The position numbers were made by a program, and so were the translations under genes. From the NCBI GenBank assembly GCA_022496185.1, contig WTXG01000169.1, positions 18,279-82,278 of the forward strand: 64,000 nucleotides of DNA. The letters are read 5' to 3'. Below are positions 24,949-34,657 of the stretch, piece after piece. The notes beneath the pieces are model-generated. The model saw only the letters and a list, made by a program, of their open reading frames with translations, did no database searches and was not told the origin of the DNA. Source of the stretch: Multifurca ochricompacta. Lineage: Eukaryota; Basidiomycota; Agaricomycetes; Russulales; Russulaceae. The first letter of the stretch is position 1, and the number at the start of each line of letters is the position of its first letter.

Positions 24949-25450
24949 TGTGGAACAGGCATGTGCACAGCATACTGACTGTAAGTTGTAAGCAGGTTAG
25001 GCTAAACGACAAGTTAGACTTCAGAGATGAAGAAAACTCTATTACTATTCTACTGACCTAAACGACAAGTTAGCTACAGAGAGCGGTCAGTCAAAGGTAT
25101 AAGTAGAGAGTAATGTAGAAGGGACTTACACTTCAGAGATGAAGAAAACTCTGAAGTGTAGAGGACGAAACAGACACCCTTATATACTATCCAAGGGGTG
25201 GTCTGTGCACTGGGAATAAGTCCACAAGTGCCGGACAAAGTCCAAACAATAAACATGAGGGAGAAAGGCCATTGGCCTCTACAGAAATCACATGTTACAA
25301 AGTGTATCAGTCAGCTACTGTGGAATGTGAGAAAGAAAGTAATAATGATAATGTAAAAAGTCCAAAACTCCGGTATCTAATCTAATCTACAAGTAGCTAA
25401 TCTAATCACCTGATGCCTGAAGCATCACTGAACATCTTCTGTGTTCAACA
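24949..25450 (-). repeat. Copia-2 5' LTR (502 bp)
   Basis: It pairs with 18916-19417. Differences such as AACGAC/AATGAC and GCGGTC/GTGGTC are CpG transitions. Confidence 0.95.
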
Positions 25451-25890
25451 GGGTAACCTGCGGGTAAAAACACATGGACCCATACCTGTACCTGTATGTA
25501 CCCGGACCCTTACACCAAGGGTACGGGTTTGCCATACTATGGGTACAGGTACACCACGGGTCATATACCTGTGGGTAAGGGTAGATATTTACATTTTAAG
25601 TCTGATAGCCTAGAATAACATTGTACTACTTAAGCTATAATCCATTCATCATCTGGCCATTCTTCATTGTTTTTGGTATCAGGTTGAGATGCTGCATACT
25701 TTAAATCAGCAGTCTCTACATAACTGGCCTTCATCCAAGCTCCCAAACATAGAAGAGCCTGAGTTGTATGCAATGGGACCACTGGGTCTGTATACAGTAT
25801 CTACAATACATGTACTGTATAGTTTTTCTGTGGCTGGTGCAATGCCACATGCATTGCCGCCCTCATTGCCACCCTTCCAATTTCAGCTTA

Positions 25891-26407
25891 TGTCACAGTT
25901 AGGTGCGGAACTGTGTCGGGGATCATGTGGGAGCTAGCCTCCCAAGTCGCGTCAAGATAAGTCAAGGCTCTAGGTCACAGCAAAGTCAAGTTCTGGTCAA
26001 GCCCATGATGAAGTCAGAGGGCACATGCATGAGATTCGAGGTCAATGGCAGAGACTCTAAGTCCTGCAACAAGTTCAAGATGATGAAGGCTCTCCAAGTC
26101 ACATCTTGGAGAGTTCAAGTGGGGCTCTAACTGAGAGGATTTGATGAAGTCCAAAGCACCTTTGATTGAACACAAGAGAACAGACTTAGGTCTGTCTCTC
26201 TACTTTACTGTACTTTAAATACAAGTAGTTCTAGCTATGTCATAGTAAATAGAAGGTTCTAGGACTATGACATAGTATCTAAATGGTTGTGCAGTAGAAT
26301 GAGCTAGAACTAAGGAGAATTAGGAGGGGTTAGGCCCTCAGTAAGCAAAACACCAGTGAAACATGATGTCAAGTCATTAGTAACATTGCAGGGAGAATTC
26401 TGTCACA
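25891..26407 (+). repeat. Solo LTR, TGTCACA family (517 bp)
   Basis: The ends are TGTCACAGTTAGG and GAATTCTGTCACA, with the duplication GCTTA (25886-25890 and 26408-26412). It lies in the hAT MITE and is nearly identical to 9167-9687. Confidence 0.93.
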
Positions 26408-27105
26408 GCTTACCTGCTCTGGTGGGTAAGGGTTGGGTGTCTGCGGGTAGGGGTCACATGAGGGGTATGAAGATGTGACCCCAACCCATACCTGCATGTA
26501 CCCTGACCACATACCTGGCGGGTTGCGCCTACCTGTAGCGAACACTACTCCCAAATGACAACCCTTCTTTACTGCCCACTTTACATTACCAAATCATGTC
26601 TCCATCATGGGATCCCTCACATGCTCTGCTTCCCTCCTGTGACTGACTTTGCATTTGTGTACTTACTGTTTGGTTGTGCTTCTCTGCTCTGTTATCTTGT
26701 TATCTTGTTATCCTCTTATCTCTATGACCAGACACCTACTTAATTCCCTATCAGAAGCCAGGCCTTATGCCTCCCGCTTTCATATATTAGGGCCCACTTG
26801 ACTCCATACTTCTTATCTATAGACGCCCATTCAATTACATATATAAGCCCACTGTAGACTACATTGTAGACTTCAGACTTGACTTATTGAATACATCAGT
26901 CTTTGTCTTCTGGACTTCCTTGTGAATTCAACTTGTCTTCTCTCAGGTGCTTTTGGCACTTTCTCTGCTCAACATTGTCTTAGGGAACAGCCCCTTTGAC
27001 TTTGACTCTATCCCTCTCCTCTAAGAGACCTTATTGGTTTCTACCTGAACTGAACAACTTGGCTGTTACACACATTGTGTAGAATGTCCCACACCAGACA
27101 TAACA

Positions 27106-27230
27106 TATACCTGCCAAACCCACCATGTGGGTATGGGTTTCCATGGGTTGGGAGCCATATACCCATACCCATACCCAGCAAAACCTGTGGCACTTACCCA
27201 CATGGGTATGAAAACCCTTGACAATCACTA
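27106..27230. mobile_element. GGGTA-rich MITE-like insertion at the end of the gypsy-2 LTR
   Basis: TACCTGCCAAACCC to CTTGACAATCACTA shares its layout with 10548-10672, and the end TAGTGATTGTCAAGGG (reverse strand) resembles a hAT terminus. The last 25 bp of the LTR (AGAATGTCC...ACA) are repeated just after it at 27232-27255, so the insertion duplicated more than 8 bp or joined two LTR ends. Boundaries are uncertain. Confidence 0.5.
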
Positions 27231-27339
27231 AGAATGTCCACACCAGACATTACACCCCATTTGCAGTTGCTTATGATCCTTCACACTAATCCAGTAAATG
27301 TAATATAATTATAGCATTGGGCATACCACTCATGTAAAT

Positions 27340-27855
27340 CTATACCCTGTCACCCTCCAGATTTCCTTAACAATCATGTCAATGTACTCTCTATCAGAAA
27401 CCAGTGGGTCATTTGGAACAGTGAAAGTTCCTCTAAACTGTATATTGTGATATGCTCTAAATTGCATTCAAAGGGAGCCAAACAATTTCTCTCCAGTATC
27501 AAATATCTGTAGATTATACTGTTAATCATTATCTATGTCCATAGAAATTAGTGATTACCAGATAATCAATTTTGTCCTTGCTCTTTACAAGATCACCTGT
27601 GGCCCAAGGTCTGCTTGAGATTCTTTCATCTCCTGATGTGTCTTCATCCACCCTCTTGGATTTTTCACCCACTGTGCACCCATTGAACTCCTTTTGCTTC
27701 TTTTTCTCACTCTCATGAACTCTTTGGGCCTTCTTGTTTATCCTATCTTGCTTTTGACAGTGGTCACAAGCCTTGTGCAGTATGTGTAAAGGTACAAGAT
27801 TTTTACACCATGCCTTGGAACATATTTTTGTAGCAGAACAAGTGTTATTGTCCAT
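27340..27855 (-). pseudogene. Fragment of a host-like gene with an N-terminal Cys motif and WRVTGYRF segment
   Basis: From the ATG at 27853-27855 the product begins with a cysteine-rich segment (CSKAWCKNLVPLHILHKACDHCQKQDR), which looks zinc-binding, then a basic, charged region (HESEKKKQKEF). After a gap around 27480-27530 the same strand reads LFGSL-stop-MQFRAYHNIQFRGTFTVP and VKEIWRVTGYRFT, then stops at about 27340. From memory, agaricomycete predicted proteins combine such a Cys motif with a GYRFT segment, but I cannot name the family or check this. It is truncated and carries stops. It lies divergently, about 350 bp from the NLR start. Confidence 0.5.
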
Positions 27856-28205
27856 TGAGTGGACAGGAGGAAGGAGGAGGGAGGATGTTATTAGGTTACA
27901 GTCATTGTCTACATGTCACATGACTTTAATTTGTAATGATATTTCATTGATCAACGATTAACAATAATGTTCCTTTTTAAAATAAATATTATTACAAATC
28001 ATAGCCGTGTGACAATAATACCACTTTTAGGATGTCGTGTGATGATATTACCGCTTTAGGGATGTCAGTGGTGGGGGAGAGTTGGGTTCGCTCTTGTCAC
28101 CTCTACATCCCAGCGTCTATCTTCGTTTTTAGGCGGCTATCTATACATAAACCATCGATAACCATCCGCCGCCTTTTACTCTTCCCCATAACCCAGCCCA
28201 GCTTC
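27856..28205 (+). promoter_or_regulatory. Upstream region of the NLR gene
   Basis: This intergenic stretch between two divergent coding regions holds a 30-bp tandem duplication (28007-28066) and a TATACATAAA sequence at about 28142, some 64 bp before the ATG. The promoter role is inferred from position only. Confidence 0.4.
28007..28066 (+). repeat. 30-bp direct duplication upstream of the NLR gene
   Basis: Units at 28007-28036 and 28037-28066 share GTGTGA at the start, AT-TACC in the middle and GGATGTC at the end, with six or so differences. Confidence 0.75.
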
Positions 28206-31200
28206 ATGTCTTCAGCTCCTCATACACACATTCCCACAACTACCTCCTTTTCTCATTTCAAGCTCATCCTAGATGCCGCCCTGCATCAGTATCTTACAAA
28301 CACAGGCATAAATCTGTCCGAATACCAGCTTTTCAATAAGCTGGAAGGATGCGACACTGCGGACGCCGTGATCGATGTACTTCAAGGAAGTACCTCTCGT
28401 TTTAACATGTTTCGGAACGGCAATCACAAGATGCGGCTCCTAAGGGGACTTAAACCAACCGTGAATATACTCCTCGCCCTCACGAACTGCGCACCACTCG
28501 TAAATGACATTGGTTCGGTGAGTCCTAATTGGTGTGGCCCATTCGCAATAACCAGCTTACAACATGTTCTTTTTCAGGTGTTTCCACCCGCACAGGCCAT
28601 ATTTTCTGCTATTGATGTCCTTCTCTCTGTCCGTATCCCCCTCCCTTGCTTCCAACCGGTTATCTCACCTTCATTCCAAGGCATCAAAGAAGATCAGTGA
28701 TAATTACGATTCTCTACTCAACCTCTTTGATTGCATGCAACGGTTTCTCATCCGTATCAAGATTTACACTCCCCGTGAGACACCCTTTACCGAGTCCATG
28801 GTTGAGATCCTCGTCAAGACGATGGCCGAACTGCTCACCATCCTCGCTCTGGCGACGAAACGGATTCAAAAAGGGCGACTCTGTGAGTGAACTACCGTTT
28901 TCATGTTCTCGCGATTAAACGTTTGGCAGGGGCGTACGGACGGATGCTGATGGGGGATAATGAGGTCCAGGACGCCCTTCAGAGGTTGGACAAATTGACC
29001 CGGGAAGAGTCTCTCACCGTAGCAGCGCACACGTTTGGGAATGTGAACAAGATAATGTGTTCGTCATCCCTTTCGTAGTAACATTATAGACAAGGCAGCT
29101 AAGACATTCTTTGTAGATGATCCGATGAATAAGGACATTCGGACATGGCTGTCACCTCCTGACCCATTTACAAATCACAACATTGCGCGGAAACTTTACC
29201 ACGAGGGAACTGCCAAGTGGTTCGTTGAAGGCGAAAGATTCAAGGAATGGAAATCGGAGGGTTCGCTTCTGTGGTTAAATGGGAATGGTAGGGTGACTGC
29301 GCTATTTGAGTGCTTCTTGTTTCTGACGATCTTTTCTTGAAAGCGGGCTCTGGAAAGAGCATCCTTTGGTACGTTTGCCTAACATTATAGGGTATCGCTA
29401 GCACTCATCTGAATGGTCAGTTCCACCATCGTTGAGGATGTCCGGCGTCTATGTTCTGCTGGATCTGCCTGCTTTGGGTACTTTTATTGTGACTTTCGAG
29501 ACAAGGAAAAGCAAAATATTCGAGGGCTACTATCTTCTCTCTTGGTACAGCTCTGTTCCCAGTCAGATGTCTACCATGTCATTATCTCTGAATTGTACTC
29601 GAAACATGGCAATGGTCGGGAGCAGCCAGACGAGAAAATTCTTGCAGAAACTTTGAAAGCCATGCTCGTAACACCCGTCCAGGACGCGATTTACATCATT
29701 ATTGATGCCCTTGACGAATGTCCCCTCACTGGAATGCCGTCTAAACGCTACGAAGTATTGAAACTTATCAAAGAACTCGTCGATCTCCGCCTCGAAAATT
29801 TAAGGATCTGCGTTACTAGCCGCCCCGAACCAGAAATTCAGTCAGCTTTTACAGAGCTGGCCCATTGTCCTGTATCCCTTCATGCGGAAGGTGGGCAAAT
29901 GCAGGACATCATCGAATATATCCACTCGACCATCAACACAGACCTCAAAATGAGGCTGTGGGAGGCGGAGAGAAAGAAGCGCGTGATAGATATGCTCTCG
30001 CAAAGGGCAAACGGAGAGTAAGCTTCAAACCAAAACGAATATTTATTTCGCGATCATTATTGATGTCGTGGTGTAGGTTCAGATGGGTTTTCTGCCAACT
30101 GGAGGCACTGCGTCGTTGTCGACCAAAGCACTTCCATTCGACGCTCGAATCATTCCCAAAAATACTGGATGAAACATATGAGGCCACGCTACGGAGGATT
30201 GGCGAGAAGGACTGGAAATTTGCTCATCGTCTGTTCCAATGCCTTGCGTTCTCTGCTCGTCCACTCCGAGTCGAGGAGGTTGCGACGATGCTTGAATTCG
30301 ATTTCGACGCTGGCAATCTGCCAAAGCATGATGTAACTTGGCGAAACCCGGACTCTGACGGAGCTATACTGTCCACATGCTCCAGCTTGGTTGTCATTGT
30401 CAATCACATTGATGACGAAGGAGAAGAGTGTCGTATTGTACAATTTGCGCACTTCTCTGTGCGGAAATTCCTGATCTCAGACCGGCTGGCGGGATCGACG
30501 GAAAGGCGCTACCACGTTCTCCCCAAAGAATCACATAGAGTGCTTGCGCAGACATGCCTGAGCACGCTGCTCGGATTCGACAAGACTACGGACATCAATA
30601 CTATCTTGAACTTCCCGTTGTCTCGATACGCGGCAAGATACTGGGTCGATCACGCGCGATTCGAGGGTGTCTCCCTGGATATTCAAAAAGGAATGGAATT
30701 CTTGTTTGACCCAGACAGGACCCACTTCCAAGTTTGGATTGGAATATATGACTTTGACTTGTCCTGCGAGGAGGGGACAGAGGACACATCGGTACACCCA
30801 ATATACTACGCGGCCCTCTGCGGCTTCCCACAGCTGGTAGAATATCTGGGCAGTAAGCAGCCTGGGAGTGTGAATTCTCGAGGTGGCAATTATGATACAC
30901 CGTTACAAGCGGCATGCGTGATAGGCCAAATAGAGATGGTGAAATGGCTGCTAGGCCATGGCGCTGACGTCAATATGAAGGGCGGCAATTTTGGATATGC
31001 TCTGCAGGCAGCGGCATACAATGGGCATTTGGAGATCGTGAAATGGCTGCTAGACCATGGCGCTGATGTCAACGCGAAGGGCGGCGACTTTGGATATCCT
31101 CTGCATGCAGCGGCATTCAGTGGACATTTGGAGATCGTGAGATCGCTGCTAGACCATGGTGCTGATGTCAACGAGAGGGGCGGCGACTTTGGTTATCCTC

Positions 31201-32069
31201 TGCATGCAGCGGTATTCAGTGGACATTTGGAGATCGTGAGATCGCTGCTAGACCATGGTGCTGATGTCAACGCGAAGGGCGGCGACTTTGGATATCCTCT
31301 GCATGCAGCGGCAGAACGTGGACATTTGGAGATTGTGAAATCTCTGCTAGACCATGGCGCTGATGTCAATGCGGAGGGGGGCCGTTATGGATATCCTCTG
31401 CATGCAGCGGCATTCATTGGACATTTGGAGATGGCGAAATGGTTGCTAGACCATGGCGCTAATGTCAACGCGGAGGGCGGCCATTATGGATATCCTCTGC
31501 ACGCAGCAGCATTGGATGGACATTCGGAGATCGTGAAATGGCTGCTAGACCATGGCGCTGATGTCAACGCGGAGGGCGGCTATTTTGGATATGCTCTGCA
31601 CGCAGCGGCATTCAGTGGACATTTGGAGATGGCGAAATCGCTGCTAGGCCATGGTGCTGATGTCAACGCGAAGGGCGGCGAATTTGGACATGCTCTGCAC
31701 GCAGCGGCATTCAATAGACATTCGGAGATCATGAAATGGCTGCTAGACCATGGCGCTGATGTCAATGCGGAGGGCGGCGCTCCTGGATATAGTCTTCACA
31801 CAGTGGCATTCAGTGGACATTTGGAGATGGAGAAATGGCTACTAGACCATGACGCTGATGTCAACGCGGAGGGCAGCCATTATGGATATCCTCTGCACGC
31901 AACAACATTAGACGGACATTCGGAGATCGTGAGATCGCTGCTAGACCATGACACTGATGTCAATGCAACGGGCGGCGATTATGAATATCCTCTGCATGCA
32001 GCGACAGAAAGTGGACATTTGGAGATCGAGAAATGGTTAATCGAGCACGGCGCGAGGGTCAACGTGTAG
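28206..32069 (+). CDS. Goodbye-NACHT-ankyrin NLR (STAND) protein
   Basis: The ATG at 28206 opens a Goodbye-type N-terminal domain (FSHFKLILDAALHQYL and LFNKLEGCDTADAVIDVLQ). The NACHT domain follows, with Walker A NAGSGKSIL assembled across two introns (29288-29343 and 29369-29420) and Walker B IYIIIDALDEC (about 29695). Then come FRWVFCQLEALRRC, a winged-helix-like region, and 12 ankyrin repeats to the stop at 32067-32069. Other introns with GT-AG ends are 28518-28577, 28629-28680, 28883-28929 and 30018-30076. The piece between about 29045 and 29100 is not resolved; a simple GT-AG intron there gives the wrong frame, so either splicing is unusual or the gene is damaged. In fungi such proteins are nucleotide-triggered switches linked to non-self recognition. 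Apart from that junction I see no stop. A polyadenylation-like AATAAAAAT lies at about 32229. Confidence 0.88.
30891..32066 (+). repeat. Twelve 99-bp ankyrin-coding repeats
   Basis: Each unit encodes 33 residues of the form GYPLHAAAFSGHLEIVKWLL then DHGADVNAEGG. The last is shorter and ends IEHGARVNV. Units are highly alike at DNA level, while residues at the tip of the first helix (FSG, YNG, ERG, FIG, LDG, FNR, ESG) and just before LLDHG (RS, KW, KS) vary. This suggests unit shuffling with variation at surface positions. Confidence 0.93.
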
Positions 32070-32392
32070 AGCTAGAAGTGGCATCCATTTAAGGTCATTC
32101 TAAAATTCAAGGGAACTACTTCGTATGTATATATCTTTGCAGGATCATTGTTGTAGTGATAGCTCGGGCACTAGCCGTCCCTTCATTCATGGACCAGAGC
32201 ATATGCTCTTGTTTCCAGACAGCTTTGTATAATAAAAATAACTGATACCTTTGTTCTGGCCAGAGAATCTGAGAGACCCTGATAGTATTGATTAATGCTC
32301 GCATCTTCGGATTACAGTATGTGTGCTCGGCCAGGCCAATTTCCGGTTCTTTCCGGTTACTGTTATTTGTTCTAGTTTGGTTGTCTCTCTGT
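32070..32392. other. 3' flank of the NLR gene
   Basis: It contains the putative 3' UTR with an AATAAAAAT signal; no other gene is seen before the next LTR at 32393. Confidence 0.5.
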
Positions 32393-32927
32393 TGTCAGAA
32401 ATAGATCAATATGGCCAGATTGAATCAATCACTAAGTGTGTGGTACTAACAAGCAAGTTGTGTGTTGTGCAGTAGCATGTGGACTGCATTTCACCTTCCT
32501 GTGAATAGTTTGATACCTTACTTGATTAGACACAATCCTTCTGAATCTTGGTTACTATAAGCACACTCATTTACAGTATTTAAAGAACACTTTTACTGTG
32601 CAGTTCACTTCAGTTCTGAACATCATAACTGAAGTGAGTATTCTGTTATCTTATCTTTACCTATGTAGCTAACATGCACTAGTTATAAGTACCATTCTAG
32701 GTAAAGACTAATTAATATACAGTTCTGACCATCATAACTGAATTATAACTACCATTCTAGTTTGGATTATCTAACCTCAGGCTGCATTCATAATCTGTTC
32801 CTTCACCTTGAACTCACCATGGATTTGATCCACTTCATTGACACTGCTCCTTGACCACTTACCACTGGATGCAATTTGTCCAGCACTTTGATGAATCATG
32901 TGATGTAAAGTAAACAACAGCAAATTC

Positions 32928-33176
32928 TGTTGAACCAAGATAGCAGTTCAGAGGTTCTGGGATAGCAGTTCAACATAATTACAATCACACATAGATAACA
33001 CAAGTCAAAAACACATTCATTTAATCTAGTAGCCAGTATAGTACATACAGTAGATCTGCTATAGATAAAGCAGTTGCTATCACATTATTCTGCATCTAAG
33101 CCTCTATGTCTAATTAAGGTGAGATTGCTAGTAGTGATGTAGTATCTAGTACAAGTTGCACTATGCCTGTTCCATT
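32928..33176 (+). repeat. Short solo LTR of the copia-2-related family (249 bp)
   Basis: It begins TGTTGAACCAAGATAG and ends near GCCTGTTCCATT, the reverse complement of the LTR at 3600-3963 in outline, with the duplication AATTC at 32923-32927 and 33177-33181. The last bases deviate from the expected CA. Confidence 0.72.
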
Positions 33177-34049
33177 AATTCAACAACAAAGGGCAATATT
33201 ATCACATTGGAGCTGTGTATTTCAGTTTTGGGCATTTGACAGCCAGAAACCATTTTTTTAGTACATAGAATAAGATATACAAGCTGTATTATACATTACA
33301 TGGAATGTAGAATTAAATCATCATAAATCTAAGTTCTTACCTTAGATTTGATATCCCATGGTGTTCCATGAGGTCTGTGCAGCCTCATGATCACCAGCAT
33401 GGGCCCAGGTATATGGTTGTCATGTTCCTGTCTTCTCTAGATGTTGAACATCCTTTGCCAGGCAACTAGCATCAGCTCTGATGTCCTGTGACACCATGCT
33501 GTTGATCCAGATTTGATTTTTGTGCAGGAGTTGCAATCAGATAATCTTGGCTGCCTCAACAAGCTCATCTGCCCATGATGAAAGTGTGTTAATCTTTATT
33601 CATAGCTTTGATGAGAATGACTAGCTGTTCTGATGATTGTTTGAGTAATTGACATACCTCTTCCTCAAGATCACTCTCATCTCCATCATTGAGCAGTCCT
33701 TGTACCTCTTCCATGTCAAGTTTGGCCAACAATGATGATTCTTCAGTACTCATCAACATCACACTCTGCAGCTGCTTGCCTAGCATCCCCTCAAGACCAA
33801 ATTGTCAGAAACAGATCAATTGTCAACTTGGATCAATCACTAAGTGTGTGGTACTGATAAGCAAGTTGTGTGCTGTGCAGCAGCACTCAGACTGCATTTT
33901 ACTTTCCTGTGAATACCTTGATACCTTAGTTGATTAGATACAATCCTTTATTGTCTTGGTTACTATATGCACACTCATTTACAGTATTTCAGGATGCTTT
34001 TAGTGTAGAGTTCACTTCAGTTTTGACCAACATAACTGAAGTGAGTATA

Positions 34050-34644
34050 TGTTACAAACCCTGCTGCGTTGTCTTGTTTCCTTTTCTTCTTCATGTGACT
34101 TGTTGTTTGGTTGTGCTTGCCCCTTTGTTGACTGTGTTATGACTGGCATTGGGCTTGTTTGTCCCTTATCTATGACTCAACTTCTTGCTTATCTATGACT
34201 CATACCTTACATCAGAACTCTTACATATTCTCCCACCAGAATCACGACTATACCGGATCCATCTATGTATATTCTCATCTGACCCACTTGACCCCATTCC
34301 CCATTTGGATACATTATAACTTTGTTGATACATTGAGTACAATACTCCAATTCAGACTCCAATTTCTATTACGTATATAAGGCCTGCCTAGATAGCCTGT
34401 ATGCCTTAGACTCAACTTTTTAATTGACTTGGTGCATTACCTTCTGGGTGATCTCTAAGACCTGACTCTTGAATTGTCTCAGTGCTTCTGGCACTCTTCC
34501 ACTCACCAATACTAAGGGATTAGCTCCTTGGTGTTGACTTCTCACCCAATCTCCGTGTACTTGAAAGACAGTGCACACTTGACTTCATAGTTTTGCTATG
34601 TGACTTATCACACATTGTGACAAATGCCTGCACCAGGCATTACA
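34050..34644 (+). repeat. Gypsy-3 5' LTR (595 bp)
   Basis: A TATATAAGG box lies at about 34373, followed at 34408-34418 by AGACTCAACTT, the proposed 5' end of the RNA. The ends are TGTTAC and ATTACA. Confidence 0.93.
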
Positions 34645-34646
34645 TT

Positions 34647-34657
34647 AAGTCGAGTCT
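34647..34657 (+). other. Putative self-primed primer-binding site of gypsy-3
   Basis: AAGTCGAGTCT begins two bases after the 5' LTR, at the same spacing as in gypsy-A. Its complement is AGACTCGACTT, one base different from this element's own LTR (AGACTCAACTT) and identical to the LTR at 7760-8332. The mismatch is a CpG-type change. Confidence 0.6.

Larger units (their letters stand above)
18916..25450 (-). mobile_element. Copia-2, full-length Ty1/copia element
   Basis: The LTRs at 18916-19417 and 24949-25450 are both 502 bp. The target duplication GGGTA is exact (18911-18915 and 25451-25455). The minus-strand order is gag, protease, integrase, RT, RNase H. The LTRs differ at about nine CpG sites and essentially nowhere else, suggesting recent insertion followed by CpG decay. 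The coding region has several stops and frame breaks. Confidence 0.95.
18898..26547. mobile_element. hAT-type MITE, expanded by nested copia-2 and a solo LTR
   Basis: The terminal inverted repeats are TAGTGTTCGC and GCGAACACTA, with the 8-bp duplication CTCCCAAA (18890-18897 and 26548-26555), both typical of hAT. Without copia-2 and the solo LTR at 25891 only about 590 bp of MITE remain: 18898-18915, 25456-25890 and 26413-26547. These are rich in GGGTA/TACCC motifs. No transposase is encoded. Confidence 0.9.
10858..27105 (+). mobile_element. Gypsy-2 chromovirus 3' remnant, opened by copia-1 and a hAT MITE
   Basis: Removing the nested insertions leaves one remnant in normal order: chromodomain piece (10858-10881 joined to 17436), extra zinc-knuckle ORF (17625-18824) and the 3' LTR (18855-18897 joined to 26548-27105). 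Everything 5' of KLHYLVKW is missing. The joins are supported by exact target duplications of the nested elements (TGGAA and CTCCCAAA), so the remnant is older than both insertions. Confidence 0.85.
18855..27105 (+). repeat. Gypsy-2 3' LTR, split by a hAT MITE
   Basis: 18855-18897 (TGTTACAACTCCCATCCC...) joins to 26548-27105, which ends CAGACATAACA. The join falls in CTCCCAAA, the 8-bp duplication of the MITE. The complete relative at 50057-50637 shows the uninterrupted sequence. Confidence 0.9.

Noticed and set aside
30531..32069. Minus-strand ORFs across the ankyrin region (for example 30890-31171 and 31580-31765)
   Set aside because: They are reverse-frame shadows of the 99-bp repeats with repeated composition and no independent support.
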